The notes beneath the pieces are model-generated. The model worked only from the letters and a program-made list of their open reading frames with translations, made no database searches and had not been told where the DNA came from. This document shows positions 6,113 to 13,289 of a stretch of DNA of 13,289 nt, one piece after another (the stretch's first letter is position 1; each line of letters starts with the position of its first letter). A program made the position numbers and the translations under genes. Source of the DNA: CAYXUW01 sp964468375 (GTDB taxonomy: Bacteria > Planctomycetota > Phycisphaerae > Sedimentisphaerales > Anaerobacaceae); contig CAYXUW010000066.1 of the NCBI GenBank assembly GCA_964468375.1, positions 1 to 13,289 on the forward strand, given 5' to 3'.

Positions 6113-6156
6113 CACAGGAATGCCTGACTAAGGAGGAATCAGGGTGGTTTCCTGTG
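6113..6156. other. Long imperfect hairpin with an AGGAGG loop
   Basis: CACAGGAA (6113-6120) pairs with TTCCTGTG (6149-6156), and inside it CCTGA (6123-6127) pairs with TCAGG (6139-6143). The apical loop carries AGGAGG (6131-6136) on the plus strand, a perfect Shine-Dalgarno sequence 7 nt upstream of a GTG (6144) that opens a 60-codon frame. Whether the structure acts in plus-strand RNA, in minus-strand RNA as part of the operon 3' end, or as a DNA dyad cannot be decided here. Confidence 0.5.
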
Positions 6157-6187
6157 TTTGGACACGTACGACAAGAACCGATGTTAG

Positions 6188-6209
6188 AAAAGGCGCCCGA
6201 AGCGCCTTT
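6188..6209 (-). terminator. Candidate intrinsic terminator of the GH67-GH115-kinase-regulator operon
   Basis: AAAGGCGC (6189-6196) and GCGCCTTT (6202-6209) form a perfect 8-bp stem. On the minus strand the loop is TTCGG, and the GC-rich stem runs into a four-T tract (6191-6188). It lies about 325 nt beyond the response regulator stop codon, so the operon would have a long 3' untranslated region unless an unseen structure ends it earlier. Confidence 0.5.
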
Positions 6210-6534
6210 ATCTGGGGTTTACTTCTCCTCTTTTTTCCCACTGTCATCACTCTCCAATTCCTTTTAGCTCCACGCTCTGCTTTGACAGGGTTCTCTTTCG
6301 CTTTGTCGTTACTCCCTAGAACATAGCAAGCTACATCGATATTGATTGTAGGATATTAGGGACAATGCTAACAATGTCGGAAAACCGACAATGTTTAAGA
6401 AGTTGCATTAATTAGCGTAAAATACTGTTTTTGTGGTGAATTTTTTTTAAGAACATGTTTTTTCTGAATGTCCGCCGGAAGCGGGTATTTTACCCCCAAC
6501 GTCGATTGCTAATTAAGCAGCGGTTTGTTTTTCT
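6210..6534. other. Non-coding spacer downstream of the response regulator, with an operator-like palindrome
   Basis: I see no gene here. The notable item is TGTCGG/CCGACA (6375-6380 with 6385-6390) around AAAA. It is embedded in a region with ACAATG three times (6362-6367, 6371-6376 and 6388-6393). A minor hairpin GGGTA/TACCC lies near 6483-6495. The palindrome could be a protein-binding site or a short RNA hairpin; there is no T-run to make it a terminator. Confidence 0.4.
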
Positions 6535-7137
6535 TTATTCGACATCGTCCAGATTGAGAGTAGCGGCCTTTTTTACTAAATCGACAACGTTATCAACGCC
6601 GAATTTGTGCATAATATTGCTGCGGTGCCGCTCAACAGTCCGTGTGGCGCGCTTAAGCTTATAGGCTATTTGCTTATTGGCTTTTCCTTGTAGAATAAGC
6701 TTTAGCACTTTTTTCTCGGTTTTGGTTAGAATTCGGCCGACAGGTATGTCGGCGAAATCATCTTTTTCCAGAACTGTTTGAACTTTATGTACAAATACTT
6801 TTCGGTCCAGAGGTTTTTCGATAAAATCCACCGCGCCTAATTTAAGCGCCCTGACCGACATAGGAACATCGCCGAAGCCGGTAATTACCATAACCGACAC
6901 CCACGGAGCTACGCGTTTGGCTTTGCTTAATAACGTCAGGCCGTCCATTCCGGGCATTTTCACGTCGGTGATAAGCAGATTGCAGTTTTGCTTCGGCAAT
7001 TGCTCGAGACATTCGGCTGCGTTGTTAAAGCAGCTGACCCTGCAGTTGATATCTTTGAGTTCCTCTGAAACGAGCTGGCATATGCCGGAATCATCGTCAA
7101 CGAAAAAAACATCAAATTGCTTTTTTTTGGTTTTCAT
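6535..7137 (-). CDS. FixJ/LuxR-family response regulator
   Basis: This is a 200-residue two-component transcription factor. The receiver domain (about 8-125) has the acidic pocket FFVDDDSG (D14-D16), phospho-acceptor D58 in LLITDVKMPGMDG, switch threonine T86 in VITGFGD and lysine K108 in IEKPL. The C-terminal LuxR-type helix-turn-helix (about 135-195) contains LTKTEKKVLKLILQGKANKQIA and TRTVERHRSNIMHKFG, as in FixJ/TodT-type regulators. All signalling residues are intact. It lies 7 nt after the histidine kinase stop. No Shine-Dalgarno sequence precedes the ATG (the leader is A-rich), which fits translational coupling to the kinase gene. It is the probable partner of that kinase and, by position, a candidate regulator of the upstream alpha-glucuronidase genes. 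The target promoter is outside the window. Confidence 0.94.
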   Translation of the reverse strand: MKTKKKQFDVFFVDDDSGICQLVSEELKDINCRVSCFNNAAECLEQLPKQNCNLLITDVKMPGMDGLTLLSKAKRVAPWVSVMVITGFGDVPMSVRALKLGAVDFIEKPLDRKVFVHKVQTVLEKDDFADIPVGRILTKTEKKVLKLILQGKANKQIAYKLKRATRTVERHRSNIMHKFGVDNVVDLVKKAATLNLDDVE

Positions 7138-7144
7138 TGTTTTT

Positions 7145-9415
7145 TTACTGCGTAACAGCGCGTATCGGCAAAGTTACATAGAAAGTCGTGCCTTTTCCGA
7201 GTTGACTTTTCACTTGAGCTTGGCCGCCGCAATTTATAAGCAGTTGCTGCAGGATATCAAGCCCGAGTCCCAATCCGCCGTTTTCTGTCTTGGTGCTGAA
7301 AAACGGCTCGAAAATTCGGCCAACATTTTCGGGAGCTATACCGCAACAGTCATCTATAAATCGCAATTCAATATTATCGTCGACAAGTTTTCCGGAGATG
7401 TCAAGCTTATGTCGTTTTTTGCCGTCGGCTGCTTCAATGGCATTTTGGATAATGATAAGGAATATCTGTTCAAGGGCTATTTCGTTGATTTCAATTTCAG
7501 GCAGATTATCCAGGTTTTTTGTCGTTACAAGCATTTTGGCCTGTGATGCCCTTTCGGATAACGTAGAAATAATTCTGTCGGCGACGGCATTTACATCGGA
7601 TTTGGCCGAGCTTTGTTGTGCGGGGTTTTTGGAGTGTTCCCGGAATTTGCGGATTATCGAATCTATATTTCTGGCTTCGGCAAGGCCTTCTTTGACATTT
7701 TCTGCGACATCGGGGCAGCAGGGTTTGCCTGTGGTATTGTTTAGAGCTTCCAATGCCCTGTCGAGCAATATACTTATCTTAGTAAGCGGCTGGTTAATCT
7801 GGTGAGCTACTATGGAACTCAACGTACTGACGTAAATGTGCTTTTGAACGCTTAATATCTTTTCTTTGTATTTTTCGTACTCGGATTCCAGCCGTTTTTT
7901 TTCGGTGATATCAATCGCCGTAGTGGCCATATATCTAGGCTCGCCGTTTTCATCTTTGATAATTATCGAGCTCATCAGCATCGGGAACACCGTGCCGCAT
8001 TTGTGGGTATGCCATGTTTCTGTCGCGTTTAAGCTACCTAATTTTTTTAAATTTTCATTTAACCGAAGAACCTCTTTAAGCTGTTCTTTATTGTGGAAAA
8101 CAACCAGGTTTTTGCCTATAAGCTGTTCGGTGGTATATCCGTGAATGGCGGCGAAGTATTCGTTAACATAAATAAGATTGCCGTCAATATCGCTGATAGC
8201 AACGCCGTAATTGGCTTTTTCCGCTATGGTTCTGAACTTTCTTATTTCCTCTTCAGCCTGTTTACGCTCCGTAATGTCTGTGAAAAAACCTACGTTGCAT
8301 TTTCTTCCATCTATCATAACCGAAGCGGCGTTGACATCCGCGTATATAACCGTTCCGTCTTTGCGCAGGCAGGGCAGCTCCGGAGCCAGTGTTTTTTCTC
8401 CTCGCGCCTGTGCCTCAAATTCGGAAAAGACGTGCGGCAGATTTTCTCCGGGGTGGATATCATTGACGCCGAGCTGAAGCAGCTCTTTTTCGGTATAACC
8501 GAGCATTTTACATATTGCCGGATTGGCATATTTGAACTTCTTTGTTTCAAGGTCAGCGACAATTACCCCCTCCGCAGCATTTTGAAACAGGGTTTTGTAT
8601 CTTTCTTCTGATTCTCTTAAAGCTTCCTCGTTTTCCTTGTGCTCCGTGATGTCCATGACAGCGCCGGTCATATACAAGACCTGGTCATTTTCGCCAAATA
8701 ACAGTTCTCCCCGGTCGCGCAGCCAGCGAACCGCCCCGTCCGGGTGTATGATCCGGAATTCCGATAGATACGTTTGATGGTCCCTGAGGGCACGCTGAAC
8801 TTTCTGCTTAACCATCTTCCGGTCGTGGGGGTGAACACGCTGGAAAAAATCTTCAACCGACTGTGTAGATTCTTTAGCTTCCAGCCCAAGAATTCGATTA
8901 AAGCTCGCGTCACGCGTATCTTGGTTGGTCTCCGGATTCCACCGCCAGGTTCCCATATCCGCCGCCGACATCGCCAAGAGCAGGCGTTCCTCGCTTTCCC
9001 TCAGGGCTTCCTCCGCCTGCTTCCTGTCGGTGATATCTCTGAAGAAGGAGAAGAAGAATTTGCCCTGCTCCGAGTCGTAAACCTGCGTGCTGACCTCTAC
9101 ATTGATTATTTTTCCGTCCTTGCGGCGGTGTTTTCTTTCGAAGCGGTCATACCCTATTTGAAGTACTTTTTCGGCGTGCTGCTTAGTTTGCTCGGCTGTT
9201 TCGTCGACCTCAAGGTCTTCAATCCTCATTTTGAGCAGTTCTTCTTTCGAATAGCCGGTGATGTCGCAAACGGCGGGATTGACGTTCAATAGTCTGCCGT
9301 CGAGACTAATTACACAAAAGCCGTCTATCGAAGCTTCGAGGATCTTTTTACTTTGGTAAATCAGGGCTTTTTTTTTCTTGGCCGATTTAGTTTTTTTGTC
9401 CTCTCGCTTACTCAT
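7145..9415 (-). CDS. Soluble multi-PAS sensor histidine kinase, FixL-like
   Basis: A 756-residue histidine kinase without membrane segments or signal peptide, so it is probably cytoplasmic. Four PAS modules follow in series (about 20-135, 145-270, 272-393 and 394-515). Each ends in a PAC-like DITxxK/R segment, and several are linked by EALRESEER-type heptad helices. The dimerisation/phospho-acceptor helix contains VAHQINQPL with H538, the FixL/NtrB-like form of the H-box. The ATPase domain has the N-box IIIQNAIEAADG, FEPFFSTK, GGLGLGLDI and GKGTTFYVTLP. The G1 box is unusual: D688-D689-C690-C691-G692 instead of DxGxG, so its first glycine is replaced by cysteine. No LOV cysteine motif or FixL haem pattern is evident, so the ligand is unknown. 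It starts 20 nt after the GH115 stop and ends 7 nt before the response regulator, so co-transcription is likely. Confidence 0.95.
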   Translation of the reverse strand: MSKREDKKTKSAKKKKALIYQSKKILEASIDGFCVISLDGRLLNVNPAVCDITGYSKEELLKMRIEDLEVDETAEQTKQHAEKVLQIGYDRFERKHRRKDGKIINVEVSTQVYDSEQGKFFFSFFRDITDRKQAEEALRESEERLLLAMSAADMGTWRWNPETNQDTRDASFNRILGLEAKESTQSVEDFFQRVHPHDRKMVKQKVQRALRDHQTYLSEFRIIHPDGAVRWLRDRGELLFGENDQVLYMTGAVMDITEHKENEEALRESEERYKTLFQNAAEGVIVADLETKKFKYANPAICKMLGYTEKELLQLGVNDIHPGENLPHVFSEFEAQARGEKTLAPELPCLRKDGTVIYADVNAASVMIDGRKCNVGFFTDITERKQAEEEIRKFRTIAEKANYGVAISDIDGNLIYVNEYFAAIHGYTTEQLIGKNLVVFHNKEQLKEVLRLNENLKKLGSLNATETWHTHKCGTVFPMLMSSIIIKDENGEPRYMATTAIDITEKKRLESEYEKYKEKILSVQKHIYVSTLSSIVAHQINQPLTKISILLDRALEALNNTTGKPCCPDVAENVKEGLAEARNIDSIIRKFREHSKNPAQQSSAKSDVNAVADRIISTLSERASQAKMLVTTKNLDNLPEIEINEIALEQIFLIIIQNAIEAADGKKRHKLDISGKLVDDNIELRFIDDCCGIAPENVGRIFEPFFSTKTENGGLGLGLDILQQLLINCGGQAQVKSQLGKGTTFYVTLPIRAVTQ

Positions 9416-9435
9416 AAACCAACCTTTGAGCAGAC

Positions 9436-12330
9436 TCAGTCGCTGCGATAGCTTTCGGGCGGTCCGAGATAGCTCGGCTTGAGTCCGCCGGTATCCACGA
9501 CAATTTTCTGAAGCACAATGCCGGGGTCTACCATCCAGAATTTTAATACATGCTCACCTGATTTATCGATTTGATGGGTGGTCTTAGCGATTTTAATGCT
9601 GTCACCAACCATCTGGTTCCACCACATAGGATACTTCCAGTCAGGCACGTCATTTTTCTCGTGGATATTAACGATTTGCGGCTGTTCGTCATCGAATGAA
9701 ATCGCATAACGTAATCCCTGTTTTTTGTTGAAGTTCTGTACAGGTGACATATAAGCGCTGACTTTTACTTCGCCGCTGCTGAAAAGATACATAGGATATT
9801 CCAGGCGGGGACTATCACCTCCTGGTTTTTGGCTTTGTGCTGTTACCGGCACAGGGGTTATCCCGGAAAGCGTTCGGCCCTCATTCGGAATCGTCAGCCA
9901 TTTTACAGGTTCTGCTCCGACCGCTTTGGCATAATGCTCAGCTTCAATTGAAACATAACCGTTGCTTTCGACAAATCCCTTAATCTGTCCTGGCTTCGGA
10001 GACTCAGGATTGTTAACAGGAGCGTAAACATCGACCTTTTGGCCATCCGGCCCAGTTATTGTAATCCTTGCTTTGCTTTTTCCAGTCGGGGCTTTTTGCC
10101 AGTCTATGCTTACCCATACCCGCTGCTGCTTGTCGACCTTGCCCTGATTCGGTGTGACGGTTACCCAGGGTGCTTCTAATTTGATTTCGTAATCAAAAGC
10201 TGTCCGTCCGCGGTTGAATATCTCTATATAGTATTTCTGCTTATTAAAGGGGTCGAATTCGGGCAGCACGGCTTTGCTCCCGGCTTTTGGCCACAATTGT
10301 GTTGTGTCCTCTACAGCTACTCCTATTTCCGCCTTGTTCTTTAAAGCAACTTTTTCCACTTTCGGCATTATGTCCTTGGGCGGCTGATTCCAGCTGGTGA
10401 AGCCAATATTAGGCGTATCCATCATATGGTTCCATTTGCCGCCGCCGAGTTTGTGGTACCGGTCGCTGAGTTCGGAATCTCTTTCGAATAATTTCTTCGC
10501 CTTGGTTGCTAAATCATTAGCGGCTGCCCTACCCTGACCGGCGTACAGATGGTTCAGGCCAACGGTGACATAAAGCTCGTTGAGATTAGCACAGGCTAGC
10601 ACCGGGTACAGGATAAGCTGGAAATATGCATCTTGGTATTTATCGTCGAGCTTTTTGCCGAGCTTTTCGGCCTTTTCAGCGAGCTTATTATAATCAGCTA
10701 CGACCGTCTCGGCTTCACGATAATTTGTAAGGCTATAAGTGTCGGGAGCAAGCATTTCCGGTGTTCTTCGCCCGTTATACATAGTGTATTTAGTGAGTAT
10801 ATCAGCGATATCTTTAGCGTATTTTGGGCCGAATTGCTGCTCCGCCCAGTCTTTGGTGTATTCGGGTAATTTCTCTGCCGGCCATTGGTCGGGGTTCAAC
10901 GCGTAATCGAGGAAAAACGAAATCGGAAATTCCATCGGCTTAAGGTCACCCACATTGACAACCCAGATTCGGTCCACACCGCGGTGATATGTCAGGTGCA
11001 TCTGCTCCCAGATTTTGGCAATAGGATTGGTATTTAGCCAAATATAGCTTCTCGGCCCGCCGTAAAAATCAAAGTGATAATACATTCCGTAGCCGCCTTT
11101 TCGAGGCTTTGCGTCGGGACTCGGCAGAATGCGAACGTTGCCCCAGTTATCATCGCAAAGCAGCAATGTGACGTCATCCGGGACACGCATACCCTTGTCG
11201 TAATAGTCCTGAACCTCTTTATATAGCGCCCATACCTGCGGAACGTCGTTCAAATCTTTGCCGGTGACGTCTTTGATGATTTTGCGCTGGTCAGCCACGA
11301 TTTTTTCAAGCAAAGATATGTTTGTTTCTTCGCTCATAGCCTTGTCGCCGTCACCGCGCATCGCGAGCGTTGTAATCGTTTCATAATCCTTGCTCCGCTC
11401 GATTCCCTGTCTCCAGAAGTCACGAAGTACTTCTTCATTTTTGGAATAATCCCACGGGCCTTTACCATATCGTTTCCATTCCTGATGCGCTTTGTTCATC
11501 GGCTCATGATGCGATGTACCCATTACGATTCCGTACTCGTCTGCCAGCTTTACATTGAGCGGGTCATCATCGGCGAAGGCGTTGCCCCACATTGCGGGCC
11601 AAATAAAATTAGCTTTAAGACGCAGCAGTAACTCGAAAACTTTAGCATAGAATCGGCTGTTGTAATTGCCGAACTTTTCCCTGACCCACGGCGAGAGCGC
11701 AAAACCTTCGTCATTAAGGAATATACCCCGATACTTAACGGCTGGTGGCCCTTGAACATATTTTCCTGCTTTTATAAATATGGCGTCTTTCTTCTTAGCC
11801 GGCACGTCCGCCCACCAATACCACGGTGATACTCCAATCTGCTCGGAGAGGTCATATATGCCGTAGATGGTTCCTCTTTTATCACTTCCTACGATAACAA
11901 GGGCATTCTCGATGCCCGGCAGGGGGTTCGACACGACTTCAATTATATATGATTCCCACTTGCCGTCGATTGGCGCTACATCGATTTTAACTTTTCTGAT
12001 TAGTTGGTCGATGATCTTGCTTTTGCCGATAGTGCCTATGAGGACGATGTTTTTTCCGAGGTCTTTTTCTTCGTGTGTAATTTTAGCGGTTTGGTTTGTG
12101 ATGCGAGCGATATCCGCCTGCAGGTCCCTGGCGGCACGAACAACGCCGGGCCAGTCTTGCGAGTCGACATATATGTCCGCGACTTTTTCCTTTTGCGCGA
12201 GACAGAAACTGCCTTTGGTTTCGGTGGTGTCTATATATCCGGATTGAGAAACGGCTGAAGCTTCACATCCGAAAACAAAAAGGCATAGTGCAATTGTCAA
12301 AACGGCTTTAGTCAAATTAGTTACTCGCAT
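9436..12330 (-). CDS. GH115 xylan alpha-(4-O-methyl)glucuronidase, lipoprotein
   Basis: GH115 enzymes release (4-O-methyl)-D-glucuronic acid from internal and terminal decorations of xylan. This 964-residue protein has the family length and order. An N-terminal beta-domain of the GH67-N type is followed by the catalytic barrel, with GTSHHEPM (271-278), LCDDNWGNVR (391-400) and HFDFYGGPRSY (from 419). The GH115 C-terminal domain (about 785-950) begins near VSIEAEHY. Residues 1-20 form a signal peptide ending in the lipobox-like VFGC, so it is probably an exported lipoprotein. The frame allows a GTG at 12342, but GAGGA (12340-12336) lies inside that extension and is ideally spaced (5 nt) for the ATG at 12330, which I chose. 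It sits between GH67 and the histidine kinase in one unit. The catalytic residues cannot be assigned with certainty from sequence alone. Confidence 0.94.
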   Translation of the reverse strand: MRVTNLTKAVLTIALCLFVFGCEASAVSQSGYIDTTETKGSFCLAQKEKVADIYVDSQDWPGVVRAARDLQADIARITNQTAKITHEEKDLGKNIVLIGTIGKSKIIDQLIRKVKIDVAPIDGKWESYIIEVVSNPLPGIENALVIVGSDKRGTIYGIYDLSEQIGVSPWYWWADVPAKKKDAIFIKAGKYVQGPPAVKYRGIFLNDEGFALSPWVREKFGNYNSRFYAKVFELLLRLKANFIWPAMWGNAFADDDPLNVKLADEYGIVMGTSHHEPMNKAHQEWKRYGKGPWDYSKNEEVLRDFWRQGIERSKDYETITTLAMRGDGDKAMSEETNISLLEKIVADQRKIIKDVTGKDLNDVPQVWALYKEVQDYYDKGMRVPDDVTLLLCDDNWGNVRILPSPDAKPRKGGYGMYYHFDFYGGPRSYIWLNTNPIAKIWEQMHLTYHRGVDRIWVVNVGDLKPMEFPISFFLDYALNPDQWPAEKLPEYTKDWAEQQFGPKYAKDIADILTKYTMYNGRRTPEMLAPDTYSLTNYREAETVVADYNKLAEKAEKLGKKLDDKYQDAYFQLILYPVLACANLNELYVTVGLNHLYAGQGRAAANDLATKAKKLFERDSELSDRYHKLGGGKWNHMMDTPNIGFTSWNQPPKDIMPKVEKVALKNKAEIGVAVEDTTQLWPKAGSKAVLPEFDPFNKQKYYIEIFNRGRTAFDYEIKLEAPWVTVTPNQGKVDKQQRVWVSIDWQKAPTGKSKARITITGPDGQKVDVYAPVNNPESPKPGQIKGFVESNGYVSIEAEHYAKAVGAEPVKWLTIPNEGRTLSGITPVPVTAQSQKPGGDSPRLEYPMYLFSSGEVKVSAYMSPVQNFNKKQGLRYAISFDDEQPQIVNIHEKNDVPDWKYPMWWNQMVGDSIKIAKTTHQIDKSGEHVLKFWMVDPGIVLQKIVVDTGGLKPSYLGPPESYRSD

Positions 12331-12385
12331 GTCATTCCTCACTTCTTTAGCTAAATAGTGGTTAATAAAGTCTTACACAGTCGTT

Positions 12386-13289
12386 TTAATCAGGGGCGGA
12401 TATCGGCATATTGCTGAATTTGTGAAAATAACCCAGACAGGTGTCCCGCCAGATGGCAGAGTCTTTTTCCTGTATAGCCAGCTTCTTTTGAACGTGTTGG
12501 TGTATATCGGAGTCAATATACTTTTCCAATGTGGCCCAGGTGCGGCTCATTTTTTTCACATAATTAACACCTTTATAGTACCTGTGGCACAACTCTTCCC
12601 ACAAAGTCCTGCCGGATTCGGTTTTGTAGTCCCAGGGGACATGATGAAACCAAAGCAGATATTTTTCAGGACATGTTTTTATATTGTCGAATATCTCGGC
12701 GTTTGGTGAAAAATATTGACTTGTAGCGTTGCTGCCAGTCGAGCTTCTGTCGAAACCGAGCCCCTTTTTGTCCGCACGATGGTAATAAACGCTTGTCCAG
12801 TCTATCCTGCCGCTCTTGGAGAGTTGTGGTTCGGGGCCGTAATGAAAGCCATTTTGCATAATGTGATGTAGCCCTAGTGGTGTCATATAATTAACGCATG
12901 CTTCCCATGAGCCCATCATCATTGACTTTATAGTGTTTACTGCATAGGCGTCTCTGGTTAGTGTTTGTTTTATCCATTCTTCTGCGATTTGTTCGGCAGA
13001 GAGGCTTGGATCCCAACTCAGTCGGCCGAAGGCATACCAGTTGGCCTGTCCGAACAGGTGCCCGCACCAGTTTCTATCATCGCCGGTATTCGCCACGCCT
13101 GCGATACCGGTCATATGGTAGTTGTGTGTGCTGCCGTCTATAATTGAAGCGAGGGTCGACCCCGGACCTTTAGCGTAAGTGTCGAAGTCCAGATATTCCT
13201 TCCACATCGGTGCAAGATATACCAAGTGCTTAGAATGCCCCAAGTATTCCTGTGTAATCTGCAATTCCAGCATCAAAGGTGTTTTGGGC
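12386..13289 (-). CDS. GH67 alpha-glucuronidase, C-terminal part, 5'-truncated by window edge
   Basis: GH67 enzymes cleave (4-O-methyl)glucuronic acid from the non-reducing-end xylose of glucuronoxylo-oligosaccharides. About 300 residues are present, against roughly 700 in a complete enzyme. The frame stays open through the right edge (reading PKTPLMLELQITQEYLGH), so the TTG/ATG near 13271-13276 are internal codons, not starts. Family hallmarks are LELQITQEYLG, LAPMWKEYLDFDTYAKG, NTGDDRNWCGHLFGQANWYAFGRL and GLHHIMQNGFHYGP. The C-terminal segment has LLWFHHVPWDYK, GRTLWEELCHRYYKGV and a terminal basic helix. One of the barrel's catalytic carboxylates is expected near the start of this fragment, but the general acid lies outside the window. 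It is 55 nt upstream of GH115 in the same direction and so is the first visible gene of the operon. Export cannot be judged without the N-terminus. Confidence 0.94.
   Translation of the reverse strand, partial: PKTPLMLELQITQEYLGHSKHLVYLAPMWKEYLDFDTYAKGPGSTLASIIDGSTHNYHMTGIAGVANTGDDRNWCGHLFGQANWYAFGRLSWDPSLSAEQIAEEWIKQTLTRDAYAVNTIKSMMMGSWEACVNYMTPLGLHHIMQNGFHYGPEPQLSKSGRIDWTSVYYHRADKKGLGFDRSSTGSNATSQYFSPNAEIFDNIKTCPEKYLLWFHHVPWDYKTESGRTLWEELCHRYYKGVNYVKKMSRTWATLEKYIDSDIHQHVQKKLAIQEKDSAIWRDTCLGYFHKFSNMPISAPD

Noticed and set aside
6144..6326. 60-codon GTG-initiated frame with a perfect AGGAGG upstream
   Set aside because: The AGGAGG is inside a hairpin loop and the product has no recognisable family. 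I kept it only as part of the hairpin-cluster finding, not as a gene.
7145..9415. Possible LOV photoreceptor or haem-binding FixL oxygen sensor
   Set aside because: None of the PAS modules shows the LOV cysteine motif or a convincing haem-proximal histidine context. Only the H-box region resembles FixL.

Overview
The window most likely comes from an anaerobic or facultatively fermentative, polysaccharide-degrading bacterium. My best guess is the Planctomycetota, class Phycisphaerae (Sedimentisphaerales-like). This is inference. It rests on two alpha-glucuronidase families together, a multi-PAS soluble sensor kinase, AdhE, and an intergenic A/C-rich repeat of a kind I associate with that group from memory. 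No rRNA or other phylogenetic marker is present, and no database search was possible.

Layout. Positions 1-813 (+) hold the C-terminal part of FeoB, the ferrous-iron transporter, cut by the left edge. After a short gap with a promoter-like sequence and a possible four-helix-bundle gene remnant, 1032-3632 (+) encodes the complete bifunctional aldehyde/alcohol dehydrogenase AdhE. A stand-alone receiver-domain protein follows 23 nt later (3656-4051, +). Positions 4052-4873 hold no convincing protein gene but are rich in structure. There are a 10-bp tandem repeat, a period-7 tandem repeat, a near-consensus extended -10 promoter, three consecutive hairpins starting at the predicted transcription start, two perfect 14-bp palindromes, an 11-bp A/C-rich tandem repeat, and the terminator of the convergent gene. 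Positions 4874-5995 (-) encode a glycerate kinase with a TTG start and its own promoter. Positions 6058-6534 are a second structured spacer with terminator-like hairpins for the minus strand.

The right half (6535-13289) is one minus-strand array. Read in transcription order it is a 5'-truncated GH67 alpha-glucuronidase, a GH115 alpha-glucuronidase lipoprotein, a four-PAS soluble histidine kinase, and a FixJ/LuxR-type response regulator. The gaps are 55, 20 and 7 nt, so co-transcription is likely. GH115 enzymes remove (4-O-methyl)glucuronic acid from polymeric xylan, while GH67 enzymes act on glucuronoxylo-oligosaccharides, so the pair covers both stages of glucuronoxylan debranching. The linked two-component system is the obvious candidate regulator, although its signal cannot be read from the sequence.

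The most interesting unexplained element is the 4418-4863 spacer, which looks like a transcribed, structured repeat or RNA element. The co-operonic kinase/regulator with two alpha-glucuronidases is second.
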